Origin: Podarcis raffonei
Lineage: Eukaryota > Chordata > Lepidosauria > Squamata > Lacertidae
Length of the DNA stretch: 64,000 nucleotides
NCBI RefSeq assembly: GCF_027172205.1
Contig: NC_070602.1
Span: 59,043,520-59,107,519, forward strand
Direction of reading: 5' to 3'
This document shows positions 51,396 through 62,035 of this stretch, one piece after another. The notes below the pieces were generated by a model that was not told the origin of the DNA, did not search any database, and was given only the letters and a program-made list of their open reading frames with translations. Within the stretch, counting starts at the first letter, position 1, and every line of letters begins with the position of its first letter. A program made the translations under genes and the position numbers.

Positions 51396-51525
51396 GCTGC
51401 ATTGTTCTAGGACCAATCAGACTGCTGCATTCTGAATCCTATTGTTCTAGGACCAATCAGACTGCTGCCTTTTGGATCCTATTGTTCTAGGACCAATCAG
51501 ACTGCTGCAGTTTGGATCCTATTCA
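51396..51525. promoter_or_regulatory. Tandem array of CCAAT (NF-Y) boxes
   Basis: Three repeats, about 41 bp apart, of ATTGTTCTAGGACCAATCAG followed by ACTGCTGC, with a degenerate fourth unit (GCCAACCAGTCATACTGCTG) before them. Each full unit holds GACCAATCAG, a strong match to the NF-Y consensus. Other ATTGG/CCAAT words lie at 51,298 and 51,327. It lies about 0.8 kb upstream of NADSYN1. It could be host promoter DNA or part of an old repeat such as an LTR. Confidence 0.7.
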
Positions 51526-52481
51526 ACTCAGTACATAACAGGTTCTGTTTTGGCTCCCCCCCCCCCCCGTCTCTTTCGGCATCTGTACTGTTTTAAGCAT
51601 GATTGTGCGAGATTTCGGTTCAATTAAATGCACTTAGCAAAATGAGTGTGCTTGAAATATCTGCATATCCTGTGTAGTTGTTTTAGTAGTGTCTATGTTG
51701 CATCATGGTTGGTTGGCGTTCAACTGTCTTGGTCTCGGAAAACAATTTCACCAATCAAGAGTGAGCAAGCCACAATTATAAAGCCATTATTATAAAGTTG
51801 TAAGGCGTTTAACAACCACAGCCTGTATCTGAAATATGGAAAACATAATATAACATAGCTGCATTCCCCTGGAGGGCTGTTATTATTCTAAATTACCTGC
51901 TCTTCATCCTAAGGTCCCAAGGCAGGTTTACAGCACTAAAACACAATATTAAAACACTGCAATCCTACTTTTACATGGAAGTAATTACCACTGTGTCCAC
52001 TGAGGCTTGCTCCCTGTGCAACTTTTTCTCCTGCATGGATGTTCCTTGGTAGTTCTTAAAAGGAGACTAATCTGACTAAAAGCAACGTTCTCTAATTTAT
52101 ATGTTCTGGGGCTGCTTTGATAGTGCAAAAATAGTCAGATATTTTCTCCTTTACTAAGAATCCCCCATTTTATGTGGCCTTTTTTTCTTGTGACTGACAG
52201 CAGTTTTGGGATGACCATGACTCAAGTTAACCTTAGCCCAAATCCCCCAGACTGTTATGCTCATCTCCCCCATATTTTCTTCTATAGATGTAGAACAGCT
52301 GCTTCCAGAGCTGGCGTTATGCCGTCTCACACTGAAAGACAAGGAAAGAGCAAAAATTAACCTGTTGAATTTATGTTTGTGATGTAGAAGTTATAACTAT
52401 ACAGCCCATGTAAGGGGAAAATACCCAGTTAACATGAGCTCAGCAGCCCAACTTGTGAATCACAGCAATTATACCGCCTCT

Positions 52482-52622
52482 CATGGGTGTAGCCAGGATT
52501 TTTGTTAGTGGGGTGTAGGCCTTTGGGGGGGGGGAGAACCTCAGTTAGCTATGTATTTTTATTGACATTTATTGATTTGGGGAGGCAACTGCCCCTCCCT
52601 GTCCCCCATGGCTACACCCATG
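52482..52622. mobile_element. hAT-type MITE
   Basis: Perfect 14-bp ends CATGGGTGTAGCCA and TGGCTACACCCATG. Flanks CCGCCTCT (52,474-52,481) and CTGCCTCT (52,623-52,630) agree at 7 of 8 positions. Confidence 0.88.
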
Positions 52623-52643
52623 CTGCCTCTCATCTTGGAGGTA

Positions 52644-52869
52644 CAGTGGTACCTCGGGTTACATACGCTTCAGGTTACAGACTCCGCTAACCCAGAAATA
52701 GTGCTTCAGGTTAAGAACTTTGCTTCAGGATGAGAACAGAAATCGTGCTCTGGCGGCGCGGCAGCAGCAGGAGGCCCCATTAGCTAAAGTGGTGCTTCAG
52801 GTTAAGAACAGTTTCAGGTTAAGTACAGACCTCCGGAACAAATTAAGTACTTAACCTGAGGTACCACTG
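52644..52869. mobile_element. Mariner-type non-autonomous element
   Basis: CAGTGGTACCTCGGGTTACA and CTTAACCTGAGGTACCACTG between TA dinucleotides. Close relative of 5,090-5,325. Confidence 0.9.
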
Positions 52870-53045
52870 TAATATACAGCCATTGTTCTCCCCATGCATT
52901 TGTCTAACTTACTTAGAAAGCCATTCGAGCTGATTGCCACCACATATTGTGGGAGAGAATTCTGGGGTTTAGCTGTGCATTGCAGGAAGATGTGCTTTGT
53001 CTGGGAAGGAGGTTATTAACTTGTTGGTGGGGGTGGTATGTACAG

Positions 53046-53178
53046 TAAGGTTACCAGATATCCCCGTTTCCTGGAGACTGTCCTTGGATTTACAAATCAG
53101 TCCCCACACAAAATCCTATCATTCCTACTGAAGTTGAAAAGTGTCCCTGGATTCATTGAAAAAAATCTGATAACCTTA
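53046..53178. mobile_element. hAT-type MITE
   Basis: Ends TAAGGTTACCAGAT and ATCTGATAACCTTA are inverse complements with one mismatch. An exact 8-bp duplication ATGTACAG lies at 53,038-53,045 and 53,179-53,186. Confidence 0.88.
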
Positions 53179-53689
53179 ATGTACAGTAATTTGTGTCCTC
53201 ATGTTGATCATTTATGTTGTGAACTGCCCTGTGATCTTCAAACAAATAATACTTTATTTGGTCTTCCCCGAATCGTCCAACATTCAGCTTCATCAGACGT
53301 TCTCCTGTGCTAATAGTTTCAAAGAAGCCTGTTTACCTTTCGTGTCCTGTCTTATTTGTTTCCGGCGCCCTACTTTTCTTTTAAGCGCCAGATACTGCAA
53401 CCTTTTTTCCTCCTAAGGGAATTTCTCCTGTCCCGTGACCATTTCAGCCACCCCTTTCCTGAAACTTTTCGGGATTGCAAGCCTTTTTATCATTCCTAGA
53501 AAATGCCACACCAAGAAGCATGTTTTTCTTAGTGATTTGCAACACGTGCAAGGAGGCTTCCGTTGGATTTCCCACATTCGTTTTTATGCACACCACGGCC
53601 AAGCTGCTCGGACGCGCGCGCTCTTTATCAACAAAGCGTTTCTTCCTCCGCTTCGCAATATTCATCAGGCGGCTGCTGCCATGGTGACT

Positions 53690-53926
53690 GGCATCGGCTC
53701 AGCTGATGGCTTGAGGCAGATGCACCAATCCAGCGGTGAAGCACGGGATGATGCTGAACGAACCCGGCAGGTGATTGGGCGATGGGTGCAGGGTGCTATT
53801 TTAAGGGGGCGTGGCAAAGATAGGAGGGTGAAGGAGGCGGGAGGGGAAGAGTGAAGCTCGAGCCCTCGGCGCTGGAGCGAACAAAAGCGTCGGTTGTTCG
53901 CGGGCGGCTGCACAGCAGCGGCGCAG
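53690..53926 (+). promoter_or_regulatory. CpG promoter and noncoding first exon of a divergent gene, probably DHCR7
   Basis: CpG-rich tract with CCAAT at 53,725, ATTGG at 53,774 directly abutting a sterol-element-like CAGGTGAT (53,768-53,775), a TATA-like TATTTTAA at about 53,797 and a GGGGGCGTGGC box. A strong donor GCAG/GTAAGT ends a candidate exon at 53,926. In mammals NADSYN1 and DHCR7 (7-dehydrocholesterol reductase) are head-to-head neighbours, and DHCR7 has noncoding 5' exons and SREBP/NF-Y control. No DHCR7 coding sequence is in the window, so the gene name is inference from synteny. Confidence 0.5.
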
Positions 53927-55241
53927 GTAAGTGGGGGGAATCGGTTTCTGGAACCCGAAGCGAAATGGGATATTGGAGTGAATCGAGGTCTCGGTAAGGA
54001 AGCAAGCAGAAAATAAATAGCTTTGCATGCTATTAATAAAGCGGCGCCCGCCTTGGGTGGTTTTCCGGCGATGAGAAGGTTGCACGTCGCGGTTGTTGGG
54101 AGTTAAAAAGAGCGGACAACAGGTTTCATAAGCTTTAGTCACAAAAGAAAACGGAAATTGAATATATTTCCTATAACGTCCCTCCGTTTTAACACTGGCA
54201 CTAGGCATGAAGGGGCTCGTTTTAGGCTCCTGTTAACGGTGGCCAGTTTTATCTCTAGGCTGCAATGGCTTGAATTCCATTTTATTTTCTTAACTTTGCA
54301 TACTGCCAATGTAGTGTTTTTGAGGGGGTGGAGGGAGGATTGTATAGTTGAAGCAATAATGCCGACTGCTCTTTAAGGAAAAGAAAGACCTTGTATGTTT
54401 GCCAAGCCAGAGTACATAACAGATTGGTATAACTAAACAGAGCCCCCTTTTTTCTACCTTCTTTGGAACGGAGTTCAAAGTGTTCAGCATCTGACTGGTT
54501 GACGACCTGTGCATCGAGATAAGCCTGCATGTCGTGCAGATTGCTTAACGTCCTTGTGGATGAAACAGACCTCTAAAATGTTCACCATTGTAGCCCTGGG
54601 AGGGGAGGCAGGGCGACATTCTGCTTGAGGGGCAGCTTCTGAGGCAGGCGAAAAAAAGCTATTGTTATACTTAGCTTTCACTCCATGCGGTTTAAAATTA
54701 TGAACTGCTGCGGTGGGGGTGAGGCTTACTCTCAAGCAAGTTTTGGACTATGACTCTGGTTCAAGAATCCACCCTGTAGTTCAATTTCACCAAGCATCCT
54801 TGGACTCGTGCTCCCAGGGTTGTTGTACAGATAAAGGTGAATTCGGTAAATGTACTAAACCCTTTGGAAGAAGCGTGGGAACGAAATCCTCCCATTATGC
54901 AACAGTAATTACCTCAAGGTGTATTGAAAGAAAACTAGCTAAATGGAAACTTACTCTCTTCTCCCCTCCCAACAAGTGAACAAGATTTCCTTGAGATAGG
55001 TAGAGTGTTTGGGGATATATATATTAGTGGGACCTTTCTCTGCGAGTCCCTGGTCTGCAACTTACTGGATTTGGGGCACGTTTTGAAGTAGAATGTCAGC
55101 AGCATTGACTCTTACCTATTCATTTACATCAGTACCAGTAAAGGTCCCCAAGGATGAAGGTGTCTTTTGAACAGTGGCTCTTTCTTAATCTTGGATGCTC
55201 CTTGTGGAGGAGAAGGGGAGAGAGAATGGGTAATTTTAGGG

Positions 55242-55493
55242 CAGGGGTAGGCAACCTAAGACCCTGGGGCCGAATGCGGCCCAATCGCCTTCTCAGTCTG
55301 GCCCGCGGATGGTCTGAGAATCAGCGTGTTTTTACATGAGTGGAATGTGTGCTTTTATTTAAAATGCATCTCTGGGTTATTTGTGGGGCATGGGAATTTG
55401 TTCTTTTTTTTCTTTTCAAAATCTAGTCCGGTCCACCACATGGTCTGAGGGACGGTGGACCGGCCCACAGCTGAAAAAGGTTTCTGACCCCTG
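55242..55493. mobile_element. hAT-type element
   Basis: Ends CAGGGGTAGGCAACCTAAGA and GGTTTCTGACCCCTG are imperfect inverse complements. Internal words GGCCGAATGCGGCCC and GGTGGACCGGCCCACAG. Flanks TTTTAGGG and AATTAGGT agree at 5 of 8. Resembles Charlie-like hAT MITEs. Confidence 0.75.
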
Positions 55494-56719
55494 AATTAGG
55501 TATCATTTTTGTCTTGAGAGTGACCTAGGAGCATAACAGTAGGAAAGGTCACACTCATGCTGCTCACACTAAGGAGAAGGGATTGTAAAAGCCAATAAAA
55601 AGTACTTTGTGTAATAAATGTGTGTGCTTGAGAATATATCTGTGCTGGAAGCCCTGAGGCTCAGATAAAACTCCAAGGTTGGCATTCTCCACTGTATGTT
55701 AAAGATTGGACAAAAAGAAAATGAGACGTTCCTAACAATTGTACATTAGAGGTAGGCAATCTCATAGTTTGTTTTTCAATGATGGCAGATCACTGGGCAC
55801 TGTTCCTATATTCTTCTATATAATAATGCTAGCTAGAGCTTAGCAATAAATTACTTTTTTACACTACTGATGGTATTGTGTACTGTATTCATGCTTTGAC
55901 AAGATTAGATTTATTTAAAATATTTTTTGCCATGTGCATTAATACTTGCTCCATTAAGTAACAATGCTCCAGTTTAGTAACAATACATTGGTTTATGCAG
56001 TTGGGTGTTTCCTTTTCTTTACACTCAGGGCTGGTCTGAGCTCACCTTTTGAACTGTTCAAATCACACAAGTAAAAACATAATCTACATCTGTAAAAACA
56101 ACCTACTTTTGATACAACTGTACTAAGTTGCCAGTTTCTTTCTTCTATGGTACCTGAGCTTTTAGGAATTAAGCAGTAGTCAAGCATTCAGCAGATACTC
56201 AGATCTAGAGAAGAAAATATTGTGCCTGTGGATTTTCTGCCTATCATAGACACAAGATTTTCTTGGTTTAATTCTGGTGCAAGTGAATTAGGTCAGATAG
56301 CAATATAAAAATCTAGTTTAGTTTTGTCCACACATGGTGTGTGTGCAGGGGCCCAGATGCTTGCTGATACAGCAGATGGAATTGGTTGTTGGACAGAAGT
56401 AGAGATGGGTCATCAGTTTTCTTTTTTACTATCTATATGAGGATAAAGATGATTTAGGAGAGGAGCAACAGGTAATCTGCTTTATCCAGGGAGATTGCTT
56501 GTGTGTTGGATTGTACACTACAAATCACGAGCATTGGTAGCTGCCACTTAGAAAGGTTTTGCCTCCTCCTGAGGCAAGCATTGCCTTAAGAGAGAGTACA
56601 GAAAGATGTTGAAATGGAAGTACCGTAGTTAGGTACTTCTTGTTGGGATTAGGAAAGCAGGAGGCTATTGATTGCTGCAGTATTGGTGACTCTGGCAACT
56701 TGTAGTTGTATCCATCTAC

Positions 56720-57529
56720 AGGTCACTTGGGCTAAGGACTAAGTAGTTCTCAGTTTGAAGGTTATCTTGGCACTTTCGTGCCCAGCCCTCTATCCTTAGT
56801 TGCTCTAACCAGCAGAGTTTAGTAAGGGTATGATCCTCGAAGGCATTTAGCCTGTGCCAGCATCTCAGATATGCTAGATCAATTCTGGCTGCTAGTGAGG
56901 GAAGGCCCAACTCAGTTCTGTGGCGGGCTGCTGGTGTTCTGCCAGGAAGCCCCAAAAATCAGCCTCATAAATTTATTTTGTAGGACCTCTATTTCAGATC
57001 TAACACCAATTCCCAAAATCTCAACCCAGTAGAGCATTTGGGCAATGATTTTAAAGACAGTGATCTTAATATCTGGGTTTATTAACTGCCCACCCTTTGA
57101 ATGGAAGAACCTATATAGCTGCCCAGTAGTGACCAAATATTAGCTTAATTGCTTCCAGATGGTGTTTCCATTATGACTTTCCATCAATAAGTAATCCTAG
57201 ATATTTAAATCTGGGTACTTGCTCAAGCATGCAACAATCTAGAGTCCATCTGGACTTGGTAGTCCTCTTGCCAAATACAGTGACCTTGGTTTTATCATAG
57301 TTAATTTTTAGATGTTCTTTTTTACACAGCTGTCCAATTTAACCAGCACCCTCCTAACTCCAATTTTATTCTGAGATAACAAAACTAAATCATTGGTGTA
57401 GAGCAGAATTGACAATTTACGATTCCCAAGGGTGGGGGCAGAAAAGGAGGAGGATTCCATATCAGGGATGAGATTATTTATATAGTAATTAAATAGGAAG
57501 GGTGCCAGTATACATCCTTGCTTAACACC
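56720..57529 (-). mobile_element. Non-LTR retrotransposon fragment A (reverse transcriptase)
   Basis: Minus-strand frames show GVKQGCILAPFLFNYYIN at the 5' side (from about 57,530 down), then a fingers/thumb region with KTKVTVFGKRTTKSRWTLD. The C-terminal part follows down to about 56,720 (QLYRFFHSKGGQLINPDIKI, ASWQNTSSPPQN). Several frame breaks. The upstream part (KQGCILAPFLFNYY) recurs at 59,502-59,556. Clade not assigned. Confidence 0.75.
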
Positions 57530-57539
57530 TCTGTTAATT

Positions 57540-59285
57540 GTGATTCTTCTTCTTTGGTGATCACTTGTAGCTGAGTAAGATTGTCTTCCATAAACACAGT
57601 TTTAACAATGAGTCCTTAGGTGACTGTGGAGGCCAATTCTGGATCCACATGCCCTTCCACAGTGGGGACATGGGTTTCTGGGCAGGAGTTGATCATGGTA
57701 AGGGTTTGCCAAGTGTGCCTTCCTCTTAGCGCGTTTCTCCCTTTCTGAGCTCCTGAGTTTGAGCATCTTTAAAGCCCATGACACCTTTGGTAAAGGCTGT
57801 TCTTCAATTGGAGCGCTCACATGCCAGTGTTTCCCAATTGTCGGTTTATACTACTTTTTTTAGATTTGCCTTGAGAGAGTCTTTAAGCCTCTTTTGTTGA
57901 CCACCAACATTATGCTTTCCATTTGTAAGTTTGGAATAGAGTAGTTGCTTTGGAAGACGATAATCAGGCATCCGCACAACATGACCAGTCCAATGAAGCT
58001 GATGTTGAAGAATCATTGCTTCGACACTGGTGATCTTTCCAGTACACTGGCATTAGTTTGGCTGTATTCCCAAGTGATGTGTAAAAAATTTCAAAGGCAC
58101 CGCTGATGGAATCTTTCGAGGAGTTGGAGATGGCATTTATAAATGGTCCACATTTCAGAAGCGTACAGTAAGGTTGGTAGTACAATAGCTTTGTAAAAAA
58201 GCATTTTGGTTTCCCTGCGAATGTCCTGGTCCTCAAACACTCTGCACATCAATCGGGAGAAAGCTGCACTCACAGAGCTCAGGCGATGCTGGATTTTGGC
58301 ATCAGTGTTGACCCTTATGGAAAGATTACTGCCCAGGTAGGAAAAGTGATCAACATTTTCCAACGTTACACCATTGAGTTGGATTTCTGGTGCTGCAGGT
58401 GGGTTGTTTTGTGCTTTTTGGTGCAGCACTTTGGTTTTTTGGATGTTGAGTGATAGGTCAAACTTTTCGTAAGCTTCTGCGAACATATTTAGGATGGTTT
58501 GGAGGTCATCTTCTGAGTGTGCACACACTACGTTGTCATCAGCATACTGAAGCTCTAGGACGAAAGGTACAGTAACCTTACTATTTGCTTTCAGCCTGCT
58601 CAGATAAAAGAGCTTTCCATCTGTTTAATATATGTTTTCTACTCCCGAGGGGAGTTTGCCTTTGACAAAGTGTAGGATCATGGCAATGAAAATAATGAAT
58701 AGAGTTGGGGCAATAATGCAACCCTGTTTAACACCTGATCTCAATGTGAATGGTTCACTTTGAGAGCCATTGTTATCTGTGATTGTTGCCATCATATTAT
58801 CATGGAGGAGCCGAAGCGTGTTCACAAATTTATCTGGGCAGCTGATTTTCAGAAGGTCATTCCACAGGGCATTACGATTTACAGTGTCGAAGGTCTTAGT
58901 CAGGTCAATAAAAGCCATATAAAAAGGCTGGTTTTGCTCTCTGCATTTTTCTTGAAGCTATTGAGAGGTGAAAATCATGTCCACTGTCCCCCTAGAAGGT
59001 CAAAAACCATTTTGGGATTTAGGGAACGGTCACCTCAGATATTTTTAAGAGACGGTTTGCTAAGATCCTTGCAATAATTTTGTCAGCCACAGCTAATAAA
59101 GAGATGCCTCAATAGTTTCCGCAATCCGTTCTGTCACCTTTTTTTAAGAGATTGATCATTTTGGCGTCTCTTAAGTCTGCTGGGATCTCCTCTCCCAGAT
59201 TTTTTTAATGAGCTTGTGAAGTTGTGCAAGTTCATTTCCACCCACTTTGAAGACTTCGGCAGGTATCCCATCAGTGGCTTTGTTG
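57540..59285 (-). mobile_element. Non-LTR retrotransposon fragment B (reverse transcriptase with C-terminal zinc finger)
   Basis: Minus strand, in order: AFIDLTKTFDTVNRNALWND and SGVKQGCIIAPTLF (RT fingers/palm, about 58,625-58,918), a decayed catalytic region, then LNIQKTKVLHQKA and NVDHFSYLGSNLS (about 58,100-58,530). At the 3' end (57,602-57,670) is a zinc finger CPHCGRACGSRIGLHSHLRTHC-type motif. Such C-terminal C2H2 fingers are common in one group of vertebrate and invertebrate LINEs. A second partial copy is at 50,191-50,457. Confidence 0.85.
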
Positions 59286-59501
59286 CGCCACTTTAGCTAA
59301 TGCGGCCTCCTTTTGCCGCCAGAGCACAATTTCTGTTCTCATCCTGAAGCAAAGTTCTTAACCTGAGGTACTATTTCTGGGTTAGCGGAGTCTGTAACCT
59401 GAAGCGTATGTAACGCGAGGTACCACTGTATTTCTGGGTTAGTGGAGTCTGTAACCTGAAACATCTGTAACCTGAAGCATGTGTAACCCGAGGTACCACT
59501 G
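59286..59501. mobile_element. Mariner-type fragments, duplicated end
   Basis: A minus-oriented half copy (TTAACCTGAGGTACTATTTC ... CGCGAGGTACCACTG, ending 59,428) is followed directly by a second copy of its last 70 bp, ending CCCGAGGTACCACTG at 59,501. TA follows. Confidence 0.75.
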
Positions 59502-59562
59502 TATTTATATAGTAATTAAATAGGAAGGGTGCCAGTATACATCCTTGCTTAACACCCTCTAC

Positions 59563-59760
59563 TACAGAAGTACCTTGTTTTGCAACCACGATCCGTTCCG
59601 GAGCCCCGGTCGCTGGCAGAAAAGGACGCTGGACAAAGCGCTGCGTCTGCGCACGCACGCCAAACCCGGAAGTAACCCGTTCCAGTACTTCTGGGTTTTC
59701 CACAGACATTTGACGGAATGGGCACTCGACGAGGCGGACGCTAGACGTGTACTACTGTCA
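59563..59760. mobile_element. Mariner-type element, one end only
   Basis: ACAGAAGTACCTTGTTTTGC then CCACGATCCGTTCCGGAGCC resembles the left end of the long mariner family. A CpG-rich interior follows, but no right terminus was found. Confidence 0.5.
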
Positions 59761-60001
59761 TTGGAATTAGCAGGGAGTTCAATCCTGCTGCTTTGCCTTG
59801 TGCCCCTGGTGGGAAGATTGCAGGAATATGCAGCCAATGCAGGATTTCACTCCTGCCCACCAATCAGCATCAGGAGTGATGTCAGTGACTGAACATGGTT
59901 TGAAGGAAATTGCCTCACACCCAGATTGAACCCCCTCTGCTCTAGAGCATGGACAAGTACCTGTATCTGAAGTGATACAGAATTCAACCAGAATTCTAAC
60001 A

Positions 60002-60717
60002 CAGTGGTGCCCCGCAAGACAAAATTAATTCGTTCCGCGAGTTTTTTCTTCTTGCGAGTTTTTTGTCTTGCGAAGCACGATTTCCCATAGGAATGCATTG
60101 AAAATCAATTAATGCGTTCCTATGGAGACCGCCTTCAGACCAGGTCCGGGGACAGTCTGTCCACGGACCTCTTCTGAAGGCAGGCCGGGGGAGAACGGCA
60201 AGCTCCGGGGACAGAGGTGAAGGGGCAGCACTCCTTCGCCTCTTTCCTCGAACCTCTTCTGTAGGCAGGCGGGGGGAGAAGGCTGTTCTGAAGGCTGGCG
60301 GTAGGAAGAAAAGCCCTTCTCCCCCCACCGGACTTCAAAAGAGCTGCGGGAAGTCCGGCGGGGGTCCAAGGGATTCCCTCACCGCTGCCTGCGTTTAAAA
60401 GCACTCCGGGGAAAGTTGCTTTGCTGCTTTCCCCGGAGTGCTTTTAAAGGCGGGCGGCTGGGAGGGAATCCCTTGGACCCCGCCGGACTTCAAAAGAGCA
60501 TCGGGAAGTCCGGCGGGGGTCCAAGGGATTCCCTCCCAGCCTGCCCCGCTCCGCTGAAGTTTAGAGGGAGCCTGTGGGGGAAAACTCAAAAAAAATTTCA
60601 TTTTGCGAGAAAGGCCCATAGGAAAATTTGTCTTGCGAAGCGGCTAAAAAATCAGAAAACCCTTTCGTCTTGCGCGTTTTTCGTTTAACGAGGCATTCGT
60701 CTTCCGGGGTACCACTG
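60002..60717. mobile_element. Long mariner-type element (716 bp) with internal palindrome
   Basis: CAGTGGTGCCCCGCAAGACA at the left and TTCCGGGGTACCACTG at the right, with CA (mutated TA) flanks. The interior has repeats of CTTGCGAGTTTTT type and a large hairpin at about 60,353-60,486. Same size class as 13,562-14,278. No transposase frame. Confidence 0.8.
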
Positions 60718-61186
60718 CACTTTATTCTGTAAAATGTGTAGAATGACTCCAGAGCAAGTCTAGAGAAAGCTGAAATTGAAAATGTGTGCAAATATTGTTG
60801 AAGCAGACCTCAAACTAGTAGCAGTCAGCTGTGAGTCAGAAAGTTCCTGTATTTGCTATAGCAATGAATTATTTGGGGTAGTTTCATGCAAGTCACTCTC
60901 TCTTGACTTCAAACACTGCTAAACATTATGTAGAGGCTAAATATTTATTAGTCAAAAAGTTTTAATATTTCACAACTTCTTTGCTGACTAATAATTAGTT
61001 TGGCAGTTTACAAAACATAACTATCTGGACAGGGTTGTTTCTACACTGTAAATAATGTACCAAGCGGAAACATGCATTTCCATGTTTGATCTTATATCAT
61101 TTGTTTTGTAACCTTAAAAAATGGACAAAGAAAGAGGAAGTGAAGAGCAGGCACTGTTGCTTATATTTTTAGACTTGTTTAAATGG

Positions 61187-61314
61187 GTCACACTAGATAG
61201 CTCAGTTGGTTAGGGTGTGGTGCTGCTAAACATCAAGGTTGCAGGTTCAATCTAGCTGCATATTCAGCAATGGACTAGATGATTCTCAGGGTCCCTTCTA
61301 ACTCTATGATTCTA
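61187..61314 (+). mobile_element. tRNA-Ile-derived SINE with CR1-like tail
   Basis: A-box region TAGCTCAGTTGGTTAGGGTG and B-box region AAGGTTGCAGGTTCAATCT match a tRNA-Ile head. The tail TGGACTAGATGATTCTCAGG and CCCTTCTAACTCTATGATTC is the CR1 terminus. Flanked by an exact TTAAATGG duplication (61,179-61,186 and 61,315-61,322). Same architecture as TguSINE1 of birds. Confidence 0.85.
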
Positions 61315-61445
61315 TTAAATGGAGAACTTTGATGGAGTTTTGTTTTTACAGTCAAGCAGTGTATAAATTTTATTAAAAACATGCATAAGGCACCTGTTGC
61401 CCTTGCATTTCAGAACAGCTACTGCAGACAGAAAGAAACAAAGTA

Positions 61446-61687
61446 CAATGGAACCTCAGTTTTCAAACATCTCGGCTGCCAAACGTTTTGGAAGCTGAAC
61501 ACCGAAAACCTGGAAGTGAATGCTTCCGTTTTCGAGCACGCCTCGGAAGTCGAATGGCTTCCAAGGCGCATTTCTCAATTTTCTCCATTCACTTTGCAGA
61601 CAGCCCTTTGATCTTCAGTTTTCGAACATTTCGGAAGTCGGAACGGACTTCCGGAACAGATTATGTTCGAAAACTGAGGTCCCACTG
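61446..61687. mobile_element. Mariner-type non-autonomous element
   Basis: CAATGGAACCTCAGTTTTCA and TGTTCGAAAACTGAGGTCCC then ACTG. TA on both sides; the right TA is shared with the next element. Confidence 0.88.
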
Positions 61688-61689
61688 TA

Positions 61690-61907
61690 CAGTGGTACCT
61701 CAGGTTACAGGCGCTTCAGGTTACAGACTCCACTAACCCAGAAATAGTACCTCAGGTTAAGAACTTTGCTTCAGGATGAGAACAGAAATCGTGCAGCGGC
61801 GGCCCTGGGAGGCCCCATTAGCTAAAGTGGTGCTTCAGGTTAAGAACAGTTTCAGGTTAAGAATGGACATCCAGAACGAATTAATTTCTTAACCCGAGGT
61901 ACCACTG
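61690..61907. mobile_element. Mariner-type non-autonomous element
   Basis: CAGTGGTACCTCAGGTTACA and CTTAACCCGAGGTACCACTG. Starts immediately after the TA that ends the previous element. Different subfamily, close to 5,090 and 52,644. Confidence 0.9.
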
Positions 61908-61914
61908 TACTGTA

Positions 61915-62035
61915 CTGGAAACCACAGGAGGAGAGTGGGTTCTTGTGCTCCAAACCAGCTTGCTGGTTTCCTACAGGCCACTGTTCAGCCACTGTAAGAA
62001 CCGGATGCTAGGCTAGATGGGATGTTGGCCTTCTC
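61915..62035 (+). mobile_element. CR1-like LINE 3' UTR fragment
   Basis: GGAAACCACAGGAGGAGAGT, TTCCTACAGGCCACTGTTCA, GCCACTGTAAGAACCGGATG, GGCTAGATGG: the same family as 7,330 and 16,025. Confidence 0.7.

Larger units (their letters stand above)
51061..53690. other. Spacer between two divergent CpG promoters
   Basis: About 2.6 kb without exon signals. Holds the CCAAT tandem array (51,396-51,525), a hAT element (52,482-52,622), a mariner-type element (52,644-52,869), a second hAT element (53,046-53,178) and a short piece of the 26,935 repeat family (about 53,405-53,480). Confidence 0.75.

Noticed and set aside
53435-54208. Overlapping frames around the second CpG promoter as a possible protein gene
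   Set aside because: No frame shows a recognisable domain. The signals fit a promoter and a noncoding first exon better.
60109-60688. Pro/Ser-rich frames of 74-110 codons on both strands
   Set aside because: They come from the GC-rich inverted repeats inside a mariner-type element and mirror one another.
61195-61260. tRNA-Ile-like sequence
   Set aside because: It has A- and B-box regions but no proper acceptor stem pairing, and it runs into a CR1 tail with a target duplication. It is a SINE, not a tRNA gene. The same applies to the tRNA-like heads at 16,719 and 34,789.
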